A stretch of 64,000 nt of DNA from Formosa sp030427735 (GCF_051200825.1 NZ_CP195158.1:3720001-3784000); one strand, 5' to 3'; numbered from the stretch's first letter, positions 16,252 to 25,465 are shown. Notes: generated from the letters alone by a model not told the origin. Numbers and translations: made by a program.

Positions 16252-17358
16252 CTAAACCAGTTCAAATAATTTACCAGGTAAAGGCCGCAATACACCTTTT
16301 AATTCCATATTCAATAATACACCTGCCGTTTTAAAAATCGGTAAATGACAATGCAAAGCAATGGAGTCCAGCAAGGCCTTTTCTTCTGTTTTTAAGTAAT
16401 TAAAAATAAGACGTTCCTGCTCATCCAACTCGACAAATAATTGCTTTTGCACTGGTTTTTTTTCAGATTCAAGTTGCCAATTTAACATATAAGCAACATC
16501 TAAAGGTGAAGACAATAAATACGCCTTTTGTTGTTTTATTAAATTATTACAGCCTAAACTTAAACTATCGGTTGGGCGACCAGGAACCGCAAATACATCG
16601 CGATTATACGAATTTGCAATATCTGCCGTTACCAAGCTCCCTCCTTTTTCGGCCGATTCTATAACAATGGTAGCTTCACTAAGTCCGGCAATAATACGGT
16701 TTCGGCGTAAAAAATTGTTTCTATCAAAAACAGCAGAACTCCAGAAATCACTTAAAAATCCACCATGCTTTTCTATATTAGCCATATATTTTTTATGCAC
16801 TTTAGGATACACCTGATTTAAACCATGTGCCAAACAACCCACAGTCTGTAACTGGTGTTTTAAAGCAGCTTTATGTGCGGTAATATCGGTTCCGTAAGCA
16901 AACCCCGAAACAATTACGGGATTAAAAACAGCTAATTCTTCCACCAATTTTTCGCAAAAAGCTATGCCACTGGTTGTAATTTTACGAGTGCCAACAATAC
17001 TTAGTATACGCTGTTTTTGTAAATGCACATGCCCCGATTGAAATAATAAAATTGGGCCATCTAAACAATGCTTTAATTTTTGCGGATAATTAGCATCTTC
17101 AAAATACAAACAATTTATATTGTTTTGCTTTATAAATGCTAATTCTTCCTCGGCAGCTTTAATATGGCTTTCGAGTTTTAAATTGTTTAAACGCAAAGTG
17201 CCAATACCATCAATTTTAGCTAACACTTGTTTTTTTTCTTTAAAAACTGCTTCTGCCGATCCGCAATGTGCAATTAACTTTTTAGCACCAACATCGCCTA
17301 TACGCGACACATGCTGTAGCGCTAAAACATATAAAATTTCCTCATCGGTTCTTGTCAT
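16252..17358 (-). CDS. dprA: DNA-processing protein DprA
   Basis: DprA protects incoming single-stranded DNA and loads RecA during natural transformation. The 368-residue protein has an N-terminal helix-hairpin-helix/SAM-like part (about 1-70, HVSRIGDVGAKKLIAHCGS), a Rossmann-like DprA domain (about 110-300) with ILSIVGTRKITTSG, VSGFAYGTDITAHKAAL, LRRNRIIAGLSEATIVIE and GGSLVTADIANSYNRDVFAVPG, and a C-terminal winged-helix DML1-like segment (about 305-368). ATG 17358 fits the family. It converges on the secreted-protein gene at 14793 with a single base between stops, so the two 3' ends cannot have separate terminators between them. Confidence 0.95.
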   Translation of the reverse strand: MTRTDEEILYVLALQHVSRIGDVGAKKLIAHCGSAEAVFKEKKQVLAKIDGIGTLRLNNLKLESHIKAAEEELAFIKQNNINCLYFEDANYPQKLKHCLDGPILLFQSGHVHLQKQRILSIVGTRKITTSGIAFCEKLVEELAVFNPVIVSGFAYGTDITAHKAALKHQLQTVGCLAHGLNQVYPKVHKKYMANIEKHGGFLSDFWSSAVFDRNNFLRRNRIIAGLSEATIVIESAEKGGSLVTADIANSYNRDVFAVPGRPTDSLSLGCNNLIKQQKAYLLSSPLDVAYMLNWQLESEKKPVQKQLFVELDEQERLIFNYLKTEEKALLDSIALHCHLPIFKTAGVLLNMELKGVLRPLPGKLFELV

Positions 17359-17499
17359 TTAAATATCATTTCAACTAAAATCGAGTTATTATTTTAGTTT
17401 TTTAGAAAATTAATCAATTGATAGTTAACACACAAGAAACAAAACCCGCAGTTGTTAATAAAAAGTGAATATCATTTTATAAGCACATTAAAAAATGTC

Positions 17500-17507
17500 T
17501 AACTTTG
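17500..17507 (+). promoter_or_regulatory. -7 box directly at the start of the CCDC81/SPOR gene (TAACTTTG)
   Basis: TAACTTTG is a perfect TAnnTTTG match ending 5 bases before ATG 17513, with TTA 20 bases further upstream (17477-17479). Transcription would begin at or within a base or two of the start codon. Confidence 0.5.
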
Positions 17508-17512
17508 TTTTT

Positions 17513-18451
17513 ATGCAATTAGAAACTTACATAAGCGACTTATTATACAGATATGAATGTGTTGTTGTACCCGAATTTGGTGCATTTTTAACACAACGTG
17601 TTCCGGCCAAAGTTAATGCCGAAACCCATATGTTTTACCCGCCTAAAAAAGCGCTATCGTTTAACGAACAAATACAACAAAACGATGGTTTATTGGCGCA
17701 TTATATTGCCGATGTAGAAAAGATCCCTTACGAAACGGCACTCCTAAAAATACAAAAACGCGTTTCGGCTATCAAATCGTATTTGGTTGCTGGAGAAACC
17801 ATAGTTTTTAAAAATATTGGAGACTTAATATTAAATGAAGAAGGTAAAGTTATTTTTGAACCTTCTACACATTTAAATTATTTAACCGATGCCTTTGGGC
17901 TTCACCAAATGGTATCGCCAACAATTGCTCGCGAAGTTCACAAACAAGACACCCAAGCTGTAGAGAAAGTAGTACCGATAGCTGTAACGTCAGAACGTCG
18001 CAAGGCAAGACCTTATTTACGTTATGCTGCGGCTGCCGTATTGGCTCTGGCTGCGACAGGCTTTATTGGTTCTAAATATTATGTAAACCAAATAGAAACG
18101 CATAATCAAATAGCGCAGGAAAACGCCAATATTCAACTAGAAAATAAAATTCAAGAAGCGACTTTTGTAATAGACAACCCGTTACCAGCTGTAAGTTTAA
18201 CCGTAACAAAGCCAGTAGGAAATTATCACATCATTGCAGGGGCATTTAGAGTTGAAGAAAATTGCGATAAAATTGTAAACGAACTAAAAGCTCTTGGTTT
18301 TAATGCCAGAAAAATTGGCGTTAATAAATACGGATTGCACCAAGTGGTTTACGATAGCTACGAAAATCGTTTAGATGCTTTGAAAGCTCTAAAAAACATT
18401 AGACAAAACAATAATTCTGAAGCCTGGCTACTGGTTAAGCAATTAGATTAA
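17513..18451 (+). CDS. HU/CCDC81-like and SPOR domain membrane protein
   Basis: From ATG 17513 the protein is 312 residues. The first 130 (METYISDLLYRYE-like start, then VVPEFGAFLTQRVPAKV and AGETIVFKNIGDLILNEEGKVIFEP) match the paired HU-like domains found in CCDC81-type bacterial proteins. A single membrane helix follows near 175-193 (YAAAAVLALAATGFIGS), and residues about 235-310 form a SPOR domain (YHIIAGAFRVEENCDKIVNELKALGFNARKIG), which usually binds glycan strands stripped of stem peptides at division sites. So it may tie something in the cytoplasm to the septal wall. An in-frame ATG at 17495 exists, but a promoter box lies between the two, so I reject it. A terminator follows at 18475-18507. 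Confidence 0.85.
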   Translation: MQLETYISDLLYRYECVVVPEFGAFLTQRVPAKVNAETHMFYPPKKALSFNEQIQQNDGLLAHYIADVEKIPYETALLKIQKRVSAIKSYLVAGETIVFKNIGDLILNEEGKVIFEPSTHLNYLTDAFGLHQMVSPTIAREVHKQDTQAVEKVVPIAVTSERRKARPYLRYAAAAVLALAATGFIGSKYYVNQIETHNQIAQENANIQLENKIQEATFVIDNPLPAVSLTVTKPVGNYHIIAGAFRVEENCDKIVNELKALGFNARKIGVNKYGLHQVVYDSYENRLDALKALKNIRQNNNSEAWLLVKQLD

Positions 18452-18474
18452 AAAACTCATTCCTTATATATTTA

Positions 18475-18507
18475 AGCGTTACTATTAAAACAGTAGCGCT
18501 TTTTTTA
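18475..18507 (+). terminator. Terminator of CCDC81/SPOR gene
   Basis: AGCGTTACT pairs with AGTAGCGCT (one G-U pair) around ATTAAAAC and is followed by seven T. Confidence 0.8.
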
Positions 18508-18528
18508 TGATTAAAATAGAAACTTACA

Positions 18529-18559
18529 TTGTTATCTAAAATTGGGCTTTGTACATTTG
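18529..18559 (+). promoter_or_regulatory. Promoter of the thioesterase gene
   Basis: TTG (18529-18531), a 20-base spacer and TACATTTG (18552-18559) form the best Bacteroidota consensus promoter in the window; the ATG is 18 bases further on. Confidence 0.75.
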
Positions 18560-18576
18560 CGTGCAAATTATAACAC

Positions 18577-19089
18577 ATGGAACCTAAAACACCCGAAGCT
18601 TCTAAAACCACATTAACAGACCTCGTTTTACCTAGCGAAACCAATCCTTTAAATAATTTATTTGGAGGCGAGTTATTAGCCCGAATGGATCGTGCTGCCA
18701 GTATTGCTGCTAGACGCCACTCCAGACGTATTGTGGTAACCGCATCGGTAAACCATGTGGCCTTTAACAGAGCTATTCCGTTAGGTAGTGTTGTAACTGT
18801 AGAAGCAAAGGTTACAAGAGCGTTTAAAAGCTCTATGGAGGTCTATATAGATGTTTGGACAGAAGATCGCGAATCCGGACTTAAAACCAAGGCAAATGAA
18901 GCCATATATACCTTTGTAGCCGTTGAAGAAACAGGCCGTCCTGTTCCGGTGCCAGAAATTATTCCTGAAACCCAATTAGAAAAAGAACGCTTTAAAGCAG
19001 CTTTACGCCGTAAACAACTTAGTTTGGTTTTGGCAGGTAAAATGAAACCAAATGAAGCCACAGAACTTAAGGCCCTGTTTTTACAGTAA
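18577..19089 (+). CDS. Acyl-CoA thioesterase, hotdog fold (YciA/BFIT type)
   Basis: Hotdog-fold thioesterases cleave acyl-CoA to free acid and CoA in the cytoplasm. The 170-residue protein carries the family pattern: N-PLNNLFGGELLARMDRAASIAARRHS (residues about 24-50, with the conserved Asn and Asp of the active site), VTASVNHVAFNRAIPLGS and GLKTKANEAIYTFVAV. The last 40 residues are charged helix (ETQLEKERFKAALRRKQ). It has its own promoter (18529-18559) and converges on the EnvC-like gene with 15 bases between stops. Chain-length preference cannot be read from sequence. Confidence 0.9.
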   Translation: MEPKTPEASKTTLTDLVLPSETNPLNNLFGGELLARMDRAASIAARRHSRRIVVTASVNHVAFNRAIPLGSVVTVEAKVTRAFKSSMEVYIDVWTEDRESGLKTKANEAIYTFVAVEETGRPVPVPEIIPETQLEKERFKAALRRKQLSLVLAGKMKPNEATELKALFLQ

Positions 19090-19104
19090 ATAATTTTTAC
19101 TAAA

Positions 19105-20334
19105 CTACATTTTGTACAACCACGATGCAGGGTTTTGTGTAGTACTTTCTTTAAATATACTAAAACTTAACGTCGTATCGCCAGTAGCCGAATTTGTAAA
19201 CACCTCACCTATGGTTTGATTGGTAGTTACTTTGTCGCCTTTTTTCACGTATACTTTTCCTAGATTTTTATAAGCTGTAAAATAATTACCGTGTTGTATT
19301 AAAATAGTTGGATTCCCTTTTTTCTGAACAATAATAGCATACACTTCGCCATTAAATACGGCACGTACTTGCGCTCCTGGACTTGTAGCAATTCGTACAC
19401 CATTACTATGTATTGTAGCTGTTTTTACAATTGGATGTGGCTGATCTCCATAGCGTAATTTTACAACACCTTTTTCTACAGGCCAAGGCAATTTACCCTT
19501 ATTGGCCACAAAACTAGCTGCTAAATTTTTGGCTTCTGGCGTTAGAGCAAAACTTGTAGTCTCGCTACTTTTTCCTGCTTTCTTATTAGCCTTTGCTATG
19601 GCTTCACGAATCAATTTTTCTATTTCGCGATCAATTCTATCGGCTTCTTGTTGTTTGGTTTGTATTTGTGCTGTATACGATTTTAAATCTTTTTGAATGC
19701 TAGCCATTAATTCGCGCTGTTGCTTTCGCTCTAACTCCAATTGTGCTTGGGCCACACTATTCTCCTTAATTAACTGTTGCTTATCTTCTTTCTGCTTTAG
19801 CAACTTTTGATTGGCAACTTTTAATGCTTCGGTCTTCGTTTTTATTGCCTCGCCTTGCTCCTTCTGGTAATTGGTATATTGCTTTATGTATTGCAAACGC
19901 TTGTAAGCCTGGTGAAAGTTGTTAGACGATAATAAAAACATAACACGACTCTGTACACTTCTACTTTTGTAAGAATGCACAATCATGTCGGCATAATCCT
20001 TTTTTAGAGTTTCTAAATCTTGGCGTAATTGCGTAATTTCTCTTTGGTTTACACCAATTTCTCGTGTTAATAAATTGGCCTGCTGATTGGTAACTTTAAT
20101 TAAATTACTGCGCACATTAATTTTATGATTTAAATCTTCAATTAATGATAATTGCGATTTAGCCTTTGTTTTGTTCTTGAAGAGCATGCTGTTAATCTGC
20201 TCTATTTCGCGACGCAATTCCTGCCGTCTTTCCTCTAGCTCTAATTGCTTTTTACTTTGGGAAAATAGAGTAGCACTGCTTAAAAAGCAGCAAAAAATTA
20301 TCGCTATTTTATATACAAGGCGTGCTGTAATCAT
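19105..20334 (-). CDS. EnvC-like murein hydrolase activator (degenerate M23 domain)
   Basis: The 409-residue protein has a signal peptide (ending about residue 26, SSATLFSQS), a long coiled coil rich in Gln, Glu and Lys (about 27-245) and a C-terminal LytM/M23 fold (about 285-405). Active M23 enzymes bind zinc through HxxxD and HxH; here the first motif reads HSNGVRIAT with Arg where Asp is expected, and the HxH position reads LSFSIF. The zinc site is therefore lost, as in E. coli EnvC, which activates amidases at division instead of cutting wall itself. It overlaps the upstream DUF4292 gene by 4 bases (ATGA), at the end of a minus-strand run. Role as amidase activator is inferred from architecture. 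Confidence 0.88.
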   Translation of the reverse strand: MITARLVYKIAIIFCCFLSSATLFSQSKKQLELEERRQELRREIEQINSMLFKNKTKAKSQLSLIEDLNHKINVRSNLIKVTNQQANLLTREIGVNQREITQLRQDLETLKKDYADMIVHSYKSRSVQSRVMFLLSSNNFHQAYKRLQYIKQYTNYQKEQGEAIKTKTEALKVANQKLLKQKEDKQQLIKENSVAQAQLELERKQQRELMASIQKDLKSYTAQIQTKQQEADRIDREIEKLIREAIAKANKKAGKSSETTSFALTPEAKNLAASFVANKGKLPWPVEKGVVKLRYGDQPHPIVKTATIHSNGVRIATSPGAQVRAVFNGEVYAIIVQKKGNPTILIQHGNYFTAYKNLGKVYVKKGDKVTTNQTIGEVFTNSATGDTTLSFSIFKESTTQNPASWLYKM

Positions 20335-21101
20335 TTAAGTTCTATAGCTTCAAAACCTGAAGGAATTTTAAAAGGAAAATTCAATTTTTCGTTCAAAGAT
20401 ACAGATTTGTATTCCAATTCTATAATAGTTTCTTCACGACCTTCAACCGCATTTATTTTTATATGTTCGGGTAGAATTTGATGATTAACGGTTTGATATT
20501 TTAAATAATCTATCTCTAAAAGACGCTCGTCTTGAGGCTGAGACAATTGCTGCGATACAACCTTAAAATAAGCAGGATGTATAATGTAAAACAATTCAAA
20601 CAACGGATTTTGCTGTTTTGGCTGAACCAAATAAGCTTCTTCGTTAATGGAGCTGATGTAATCGGCTTCCTGTAAACCAAAAATAGCCTCGCCCAACAAT
20701 ACATTTTGAAGCTTTTCGAAATCTAAATCAGTGCCTAAAAACTCACTTAACAAACTAAAATCGCCTTCAAAATAGGTGTTATCTAATTTATTATAAAAAC
20801 TAACTTGTTCTGGTGTTACCAATAAACGGGCTGCAGAAAACGGGCCATTTAACCAAATGGTTTTATCTTTTTCTAATCGTAAATTAATTGATACTGTTTT
20901 AGAATTATCGCCTTCTGAATAATTTGCCTTTACTTTAGCCGAAAGCGTTTTAAACTGAGCCGTTTGTTTGGAGTTTGCTTTTACTAACTGTTTTGTGTTT
21001 AAACTTAAATCGGTTTTTGCCGTAGTAAGCGAAGTTGTAGACTTACAACCCGACAGACCTAAACTTAAAATAACCAATAGCGTAAAAAATTGATGTTTCA
21101 T
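20331..21101 (-). CDS. DUF4292 lipoprotein, LolA/LppX-like
   Basis: A 256-residue lipoprotein with lipobox LSGC (Cys19) after a short hydrophobic signal. The body is built of amphipathic strands (FKTLSAKVKANYSEGDNSKTVSINLRLEKDKTIWLNG, PEQVSFYNKLDNTYFEGDF) like the LolA/LppX half-barrel, which carries lipids or lipoproteins across the periplasm. DUF4292 genes in Flavobacteria are regularly placed between a TPR gene and an EnvC-like peptidase gene, as here. Start ATG 21101 overlaps the TPR stop by one base (TAATG) and its end overlaps the EnvC-like gene by 4 bases, so the three are translationally coupled. Substrate unknown. Confidence 0.85.
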   Translation of the reverse strand: MKHQFFTLLVILSLGLSGCKSTTSLTTAKTDLSLNTKQLVKANSKQTAQFKTLSAKVKANYSEGDNSKTVSINLRLEKDKTIWLNGPFSAARLLVTPEQVSFYNKLDNTYFEGDFSLLSEFLGTDLDFEKLQNVLLGEAIFGLQEADYISSINEEAYLVQPKQQNPLFELFYIIHPAYFKVVSQQLSQPQDERLLEIDYLKYQTVNHQILPEHIKINAVEGREETIIELEYKSVSLNEKLNFPFKIPSGFEAIELK

Positions 21102-22471
21102 TAATTCGAAATTTCTAATTGACTGGCTTTATCTGAAAACTTTTTAGCTTCTTTTGTTTTATTTAAGCCTTGATAAGCGACGCTTAATTGGTAGTAAAAA
21201 TCGCTTTCCATTTTTTTGTCTTCAATAATGTAATCTACTCCCATAGAAAGTTGCTCTATGGCCTCTTTATACCGATTAAGTTTATTTAAAGAGAGGCCAT
21301 TCATTAAATACAGTTCGGGTTGCGAAGGGTATTTCAATAAGGCTTCGTTACTCTTTTGGTAAGCCATATCGAATTGTTTTAAATCGATATGTAGCACAAT
21401 TATATTTCTGGTAATGCCATAATTATCGCCCTCGATATTTAAAGCCTGATTGTAATAAGCTATTGCTTTTTGTTTATCGCCTTTGGTTAAATAGTACTGC
21501 GCCAATTCTACCAAGGTTTTACCATCGTTAGCATCGCCAACCATGGCCGAAACTTCTACTAAATCCTGTTCGTACTCTGGATGGTCTGCAACAAAATTCA
21601 CAAAATCGGTAAGCACCAATAATTTAGCTTCTGGCTTAATTTTTGGGCTTTTTAATACAATTTTCATAGACTCTATGGCTTTATCGGTTTCATTATCATC
21701 TAAATAAAACTTGTATAAAGCTAAGTGAACGAGTTGTGAATTCGGATTCATTTCGAGTAACTTTAAAGCCGTTTCGTATGCCTTTTCTTTATCGTTACTC
21801 TCGCTATACCTATAAATTAATGCCAAGTAATTAGACTCTTGGTCGGGATTATTCTCTACACGTTCTTCAAGATTCTCTATTTGCTCTTTCTTTTGGCCAG
21901 TAGCGTCGTAAATCTGATTTCTTAAAAAATCTCGGTTTACCGAAATGCCAAATTCGGCATCCAATTCGTCTAGCACCTTTAAAGCTTCTTTATAATCTTT
22001 AGTTCTAACAAATAAAGCGGCAAGGTCTTCTTTGTAATCTGGATGATATTTTACAAGCTGTTTTAAAGTTTTAATTGCTTTATCGTAATCGTTTTGCTGT
22101 GCGTAAACATCGTAAAGCTCGTCTAAATACCATTCGTTATCTGGTTCTAATTTTACTGCTTTTTTTAGGGCATCTTCTGCCGCTCCAAAGTTTTTAAGAT
22201 TGTTATAATTTTTCCCCATTTCGAAATACAACACCGATTGCGAATCGTCTATGGCAATACATTTTTGAAGCGCTTCTACCGAACGAGTGTAATTTTCGAT
22301 ACCACGTTGTTTTAAAGCCTCGAAGAACAATTCTTGAAATGCATCGTCGACCTCTCCCAAATCATCGGTGGGTTTGGCGTTAAAATCGACTTGGGCATGA
22401 GATACCAAGGGCGCTAACAAAAGCGCCACTATGGTAAACCATTGCGTGATATATCTCGAAATTGTTTTCAA
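21101..22471 (-). CDS. Periplasmic TPR repeat protein
   Basis: The 456-residue protein has a signal peptide (ending about residue 26, APLVSHAQ) and then runs of tetratricopeptide repeats through to residue 450 (for example SVLYFEMGKNYNNLKNFGAAEDALKKAVKLEPDN and YGITRNIIVLHIDLKQFDMAYQKSNEALLKYPSQPELYLMNG). Such proteins are scaffolds. The start codon is TTG 22471, immediately 5 bases downstream of the nucleotidyltransferase stop. The tight operon with DUF4292 and the EnvC-like protein suggests an envelope-assembly function; no more precise role can be given. Confidence 0.88.
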   Translation of the reverse strand: MKTISRYITQWFTIVALLLAPLVSHAQVDFNAKPTDDLGEVDDAFQELFFEALKQRGIENYTRSVEALQKCIAIDDSQSVLYFEMGKNYNNLKNFGAAEDALKKAVKLEPDNEWYLDELYDVYAQQNDYDKAIKTLKQLVKYHPDYKEDLAALFVRTKDYKEALKVLDELDAEFGISVNRDFLRNQIYDATGQKKEQIENLEERVENNPDQESNYLALIYRYSESNDKEKAYETALKLLEMNPNSQLVHLALYKFYLDDNETDKAIESMKIVLKSPKIKPEAKLLVLTDFVNFVADHPEYEQDLVEVSAMVGDANDGKTLVELAQYYLTKGDKQKAIAYYNQALNIEGDNYGITRNIIVLHIDLKQFDMAYQKSNEALLKYPSQPELYLMNGLSLNKLNRYKEAIEQLSMGVDYIIEDKKMESDFYYQLSVAYQGLNKTKEAKKFSDKASQLEISN

Positions 22472-22476
22472 ATATT

Positions 22477-23496
22477 TTATTTTAAAACAGAATAATCGCC
22501 AATGCTTATGGTTGTAAAATTACCATCGAATTCTACATAATTACCTATCATGGCGTCGTCTAAATTAGCGTTTTTAATGGTTGAAAAATTACTAATTATG
22601 GTATTTTTAACGGTTGAATTTTCGATACTTGTATTATTGCCTATAGACACATTAGGCCCTACAGTTGTATTGGTTAATGTAACATGGTCGCCTATAAAAC
22701 AAGGTTCTATAATTTTAGAATTGTTAAGTACAACGTTAGGCGACACCAGGTTTTCTTCGCCATCGGCCTGTAAAAAACCTAACATTTTACCATTGGTCTC
22801 TACAGTTACCGGTTTGTTACCACAATCCATCCACTCGTCTACTGTACCTGTTTTAAAGACTTTACCTTTGGCCATCATACCTTTAATACCGTCGTTAATT
22901 TGATATTCGCCCCCATGTATAATATTATTATCTAACACGTGTTGCAACTCGTCTTTTAAAACGGCAATATCTTTAAAATAGTATATTCCTATTACGGCTA
23001 AATCGCTAACGAACTCTTTAGGCTTCTCTACCAACTCTACAATTTCGTTGCGTTCGTTTAATTTAACAACACCAAAAGCTTCAGGACGCTCTACCTGTTT
23101 TACCCAAATAACGGCATCGGCATCGGCATCTAAATTAAAATCGGCACGTATTAATGTATCTGCATAAGCTACAACAGCTGGGCCAGACAACGAAGGTTTT
23201 GCACTCATAATAGCATGACCTGTGCCTAAAGGCTGATCTTGTCTGTATATAGACGCTTTAGCTCCCAAATCGTTTGCCAAAGTAGTAAGACTTTCTACGA
23301 CATCGTCTCCAAAAAAAGCAGGGTCGCCCAATATAAAGGCGATTTCCTCGATAGGTTGGTCAATCACTTTGGCGATATCTTTTACCAAACGATGGACTAT
23401 AGGTTGCCCCGCTACTGGGATTAAAGGTTTAGGAACTGTTAAGGTATGCGGACGTAATCTTGAACCACGACCCGCCATTGGTACTATAATTTTCAT
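22477..23496 (-). CDS. Sugar-phosphate nucleotidyltransferase with left-handed beta-helix tail
   Basis: The N-terminal 230 residues are a nucleotidyltransferase fold with the NTP-binding signature MAGRGSRLRPHTLTVPKPL (residues 7-25), GTGHAIMSAK and a metal-binding Asp in YADTLI. The remaining 100 residues are hexapeptide-like repeats (NNSKIIEPCFIGDHVTLTNT, VGPNVSIGNNTSIENS) forming a left-handed beta-helix. The reaction is activation of a sugar 1-phosphate to an NDP-sugar, as in RmlA, RfbF or GlmU relatives; substrate is not certain (glucose-1-phosphate or N-acetylglucosamine-1-phosphate are the usual ones). The 75-base gap to dut is without terminator, so it belongs to the same minus-strand unit. 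Confidence 0.87.
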   Translation of the reverse strand: MKIIVPMAGRGSRLRPHTLTVPKPLIPVAGQPIVHRLVKDIAKVIDQPIEEIAFILGDPAFFGDDVVESLTTLANDLGAKASIYRQDQPLGTGHAIMSAKPSLSGPAVVAYADTLIRADFNLDADADAVIWVKQVERPEAFGVVKLNERNEIVELVEKPKEFVSDLAVIGIYYFKDIAVLKDELQHVLDNNIIHGGEYQINDGIKGMMAKGKVFKTGTVDEWMDCGNKPVTVETNGKMLGFLQADGEENLVSPNVVLNNSKIIEPCFIGDHVTLTNTTVGPNVSIGNNTSIENSTVKNTIISNFSTIKNANLDDAMIGNYVEFDGNFTTISIGDYSVLK

Positions 23497-23571
23497 ATGT
23501 GTTTCTGCTATTGCAGTATATTTAATTCGTTATTAATTTTTAAACGGTAAGACATTCTGTATTAACTCAGA

Positions 23572-24006
23572 TTACTTTACGCCAGTACTACCAAATCCGC
23601 CTTCGCCTCGAGCAGTTTCCGACAAAACATCTACTTCTTCGAATTGGGCTTGTTCGTGTCTTGCAAATACCATTTGCGCAATACGTTCGCCGTTCTGGAT
23701 AGTAAACTCCTGATTGGACAAGTTCACCAAAATTACACCTATCTCTCCTCTATAATCGGCATCTATAGTTCCTGGAGCATTTAATACTGTTATCCCAAAT
23801 TTTGCCGCTAAACCACTACGTGGTCTAACTTGAGCTTCGAAAGCTACAGGCAACTCTATAAACAATCCTGTTTTAACTATGGTGCGCTCTAGAGGCGCTA
23901 AAGTTATTGCCTCCGAAATATTGGCTCTTAAATCCATTCCTGCCGATGCACTAGTCTCGTAATGCGGTAAAGCATGCGTGGATTTGTTTATAATTTTTAC
24001 TTTCAT
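23572..24006 (-). CDS. dut: dUTP diphosphatase
   Basis: Trimeric dUTPase hydrolyses dUTP to dUMP and pyrophosphate, keeping uracil out of DNA. All five motifs are visible in the 144 residues: SAGMDLRA (22-29), RPRSGLAAKFGI, NAPGTIDADYRGEI, GERIAQMVF and the Gly-rich end RGEGGFGSTG. The gene is 1 base downstream of the flippase stop and upstream of the nucleotidyltransferase, within one minus-strand transcription unit, a common arrangement in this family of bacteria. Confidence 0.97.
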   Translation of the reverse strand: MKVKIINKSTHALPHYETSASAGMDLRANISEAITLAPLERTIVKTGLFIELPVAFEAQVRPRSGLAAKFGITVLNAPGTIDADYRGEIGVILVNLSNQEFTIQNGERIAQMVFARHEQAQFEEVDVLSETARGEGGFGSTGVK

Positions 24007-24007
24007 T

Positions 24008-25465
24008 TTATCGCTTTAATACGTTTAATATGGTTTGTTTTTCAAACTTATACATAATAGCTAGGAATAGCAACAATAAAGCTATGCCAACCACATAATT
24101 TTCTCTGAAGCCATAAAATGAAATTGCGGAAAACACAACAGAAACCAAAATATAGGCACAGATTTTTTTTAGATTATACGGAATAGGATAATATACTCTT
24201 CCAAAATAATACGATAATGCGACCATACTTCCGTAAGCTGCCAAAGTTGCTATTGCAGAACCTTTATAACTGATAATAGGAATTAACCAAAAGTTTAATG
24301 CTAAGGTTATCACAGCTCCAAAAATAGAAATGTAGGCACCAAATTTAGTACGGTCCGTGATTTTATACCACACCGATAAATTATGATACATGCCTAAAAA
24401 CAAATAAGCCAGTAAAATAATAGGCACTATGCCCATAGCTTCCCAATAAGCATTATCACGAATCACTATCACCTTTAAAAGATCTGCAAATACCACAACT
24501 GCCAACATAATAAAGCTACCAACCACTACAAAAAACTCTAATATTCTAGCGTAGTTTTTTTGAGGGTTTTCGGTATTAGCATGACTGAAAAAGAAAGGCT
24601 CTATCCCTAACCTGTACGCGGTTGCAAAAAGCGTCATAAACAAGGCCAATTTATAACATGCAGAATACATTCCTATTTGGGTATCGGCAATAGTTTCTGG
24701 CAGTAATTTACTTAACAGTATTCGGTCGAAAGTTTCGTTTACAGAGAAGGCTATTCCTGCAATTAAAACTGGGAAGGCATAACGCAACATGTTTTGCCAT
24801 AACTTACTGTTAAACCTGAATTTTAATTTTGTATAAAAACTTAACAATAACATTAAAGTAACCGCACTGGCCACTAGATTGGATATAAAAATGTAGTTGA
24901 TTTGATAATCTGGTTTGTATAAGCGCTCAGCAAATGCATAATCGGTGAGTTTTGGTAACCACAACAGAAAACATAAATTTAAACTTAGGTTTATAACTAC
25001 ATTTACAATTTTAATGATAGCGTAGGTCATCGACTTTTCGTTGGCGCGCAACCAGGCAAAGGGTAAAATTACTAAGGCATCTAAAAGTAAAATCCAAATA
25101 ACAAGTTTAATGTATTCTACTTTTATTTCGGTGATATGCGCAATCTGATTTTGAAAAAGTAACGCCAAACCGAAAAAGGCAAATGAAGATATTCCTAACG
25201 ATATTGCAGATGTGCCAACAACCTGATCTTTATCTTCCTCTTTATTAAAAAACCTAAAAAAAGCCGTTTCCATACCATAAGCAAGTATGACATTGAAAAT
25301 AACAAACCAAGCAAAAATAACACTCACCTTACCATACTCTGCAACAGATGTTAACACTCCTGGCGTTGTATACAAGGGTATTAAAATAAAGTTTAGCATT
25401 CTTGGTAAAACCGTAGCCAAACCATAAACAAAAGTTTGTTTAAAAAGACGTTGTAAGGTGCTCAA
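24008..25465 (-). CDS. Polysaccharide flippase (MOP/Wzx-like)
   Basis: An inner-membrane transporter of 485 residues with about 14 hydrophobic helices and the start pattern of the family (MSTLQRLFKQTFVYGLATVLPRMLNFILIPLYT). MOP flippases move lipid-linked oligosaccharides across the inner membrane. The start is TTG 25465. It heads the run flippase, dut, nucleotidyltransferase, TPR, DUF4292, EnvC-like. A second, distinct flippase is in the polysaccharide locus at 54099, so this one probably serves a different glycan, possibly a core envelope one; I cannot say which. Confidence 0.88.
   Translation of the reverse strand: MSTLQRLFKQTFVYGLATVLPRMLNFILIPLYTTPGVLTSVAEYGKVSVIFAWFVIFNVILAYGMETAFFRFFNKEEDKDQVVGTSAISLGISSFAFFGLALLFQNQIAHITEIKVEYIKLVIWILLLDALVILPFAWLRANEKSMTYAIIKIVNVVINLSLNLCFLLWLPKLTDYAFAERLYKPDYQINYIFISNLVASAVTLMLLLSFYTKLKFRFNSKLWQNMLRYAFPVLIAGIAFSVNETFDRILLSKLLPETIADTQIGMYSACYKLALFMTLFATAYRLGIEPFFFSHANTENPQKNYARILEFFVVVGSFIMLAVVVFADLLKVIVIRDNAYWEAMGIVPIILLAYLFLGMYHNLSVWYKITDRTKFGAYISIFGAVITLALNFWLIPIISYKGSAIATLAAYGSMVALSYYFGRVYYPIPYNLKKICAYILVSVVFSAISFYGFRENYVVGIALLLLFLAIMYKFEKQTILNVLKR

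Noticed and set aside
19085..19101. Small inverted repeat between the thioesterase and EnvC-like genes
   Set aside because: AGTAAA/TTTACT is only 6 bp and AT-rich; expected by chance in this composition.
22550..22903. Open frame of 117 codons on the plus strand
   Set aside because: Antisense to the beta-helix repeats of the nucleotidyltransferase; regular hexapeptide coding explains the lack of stops.
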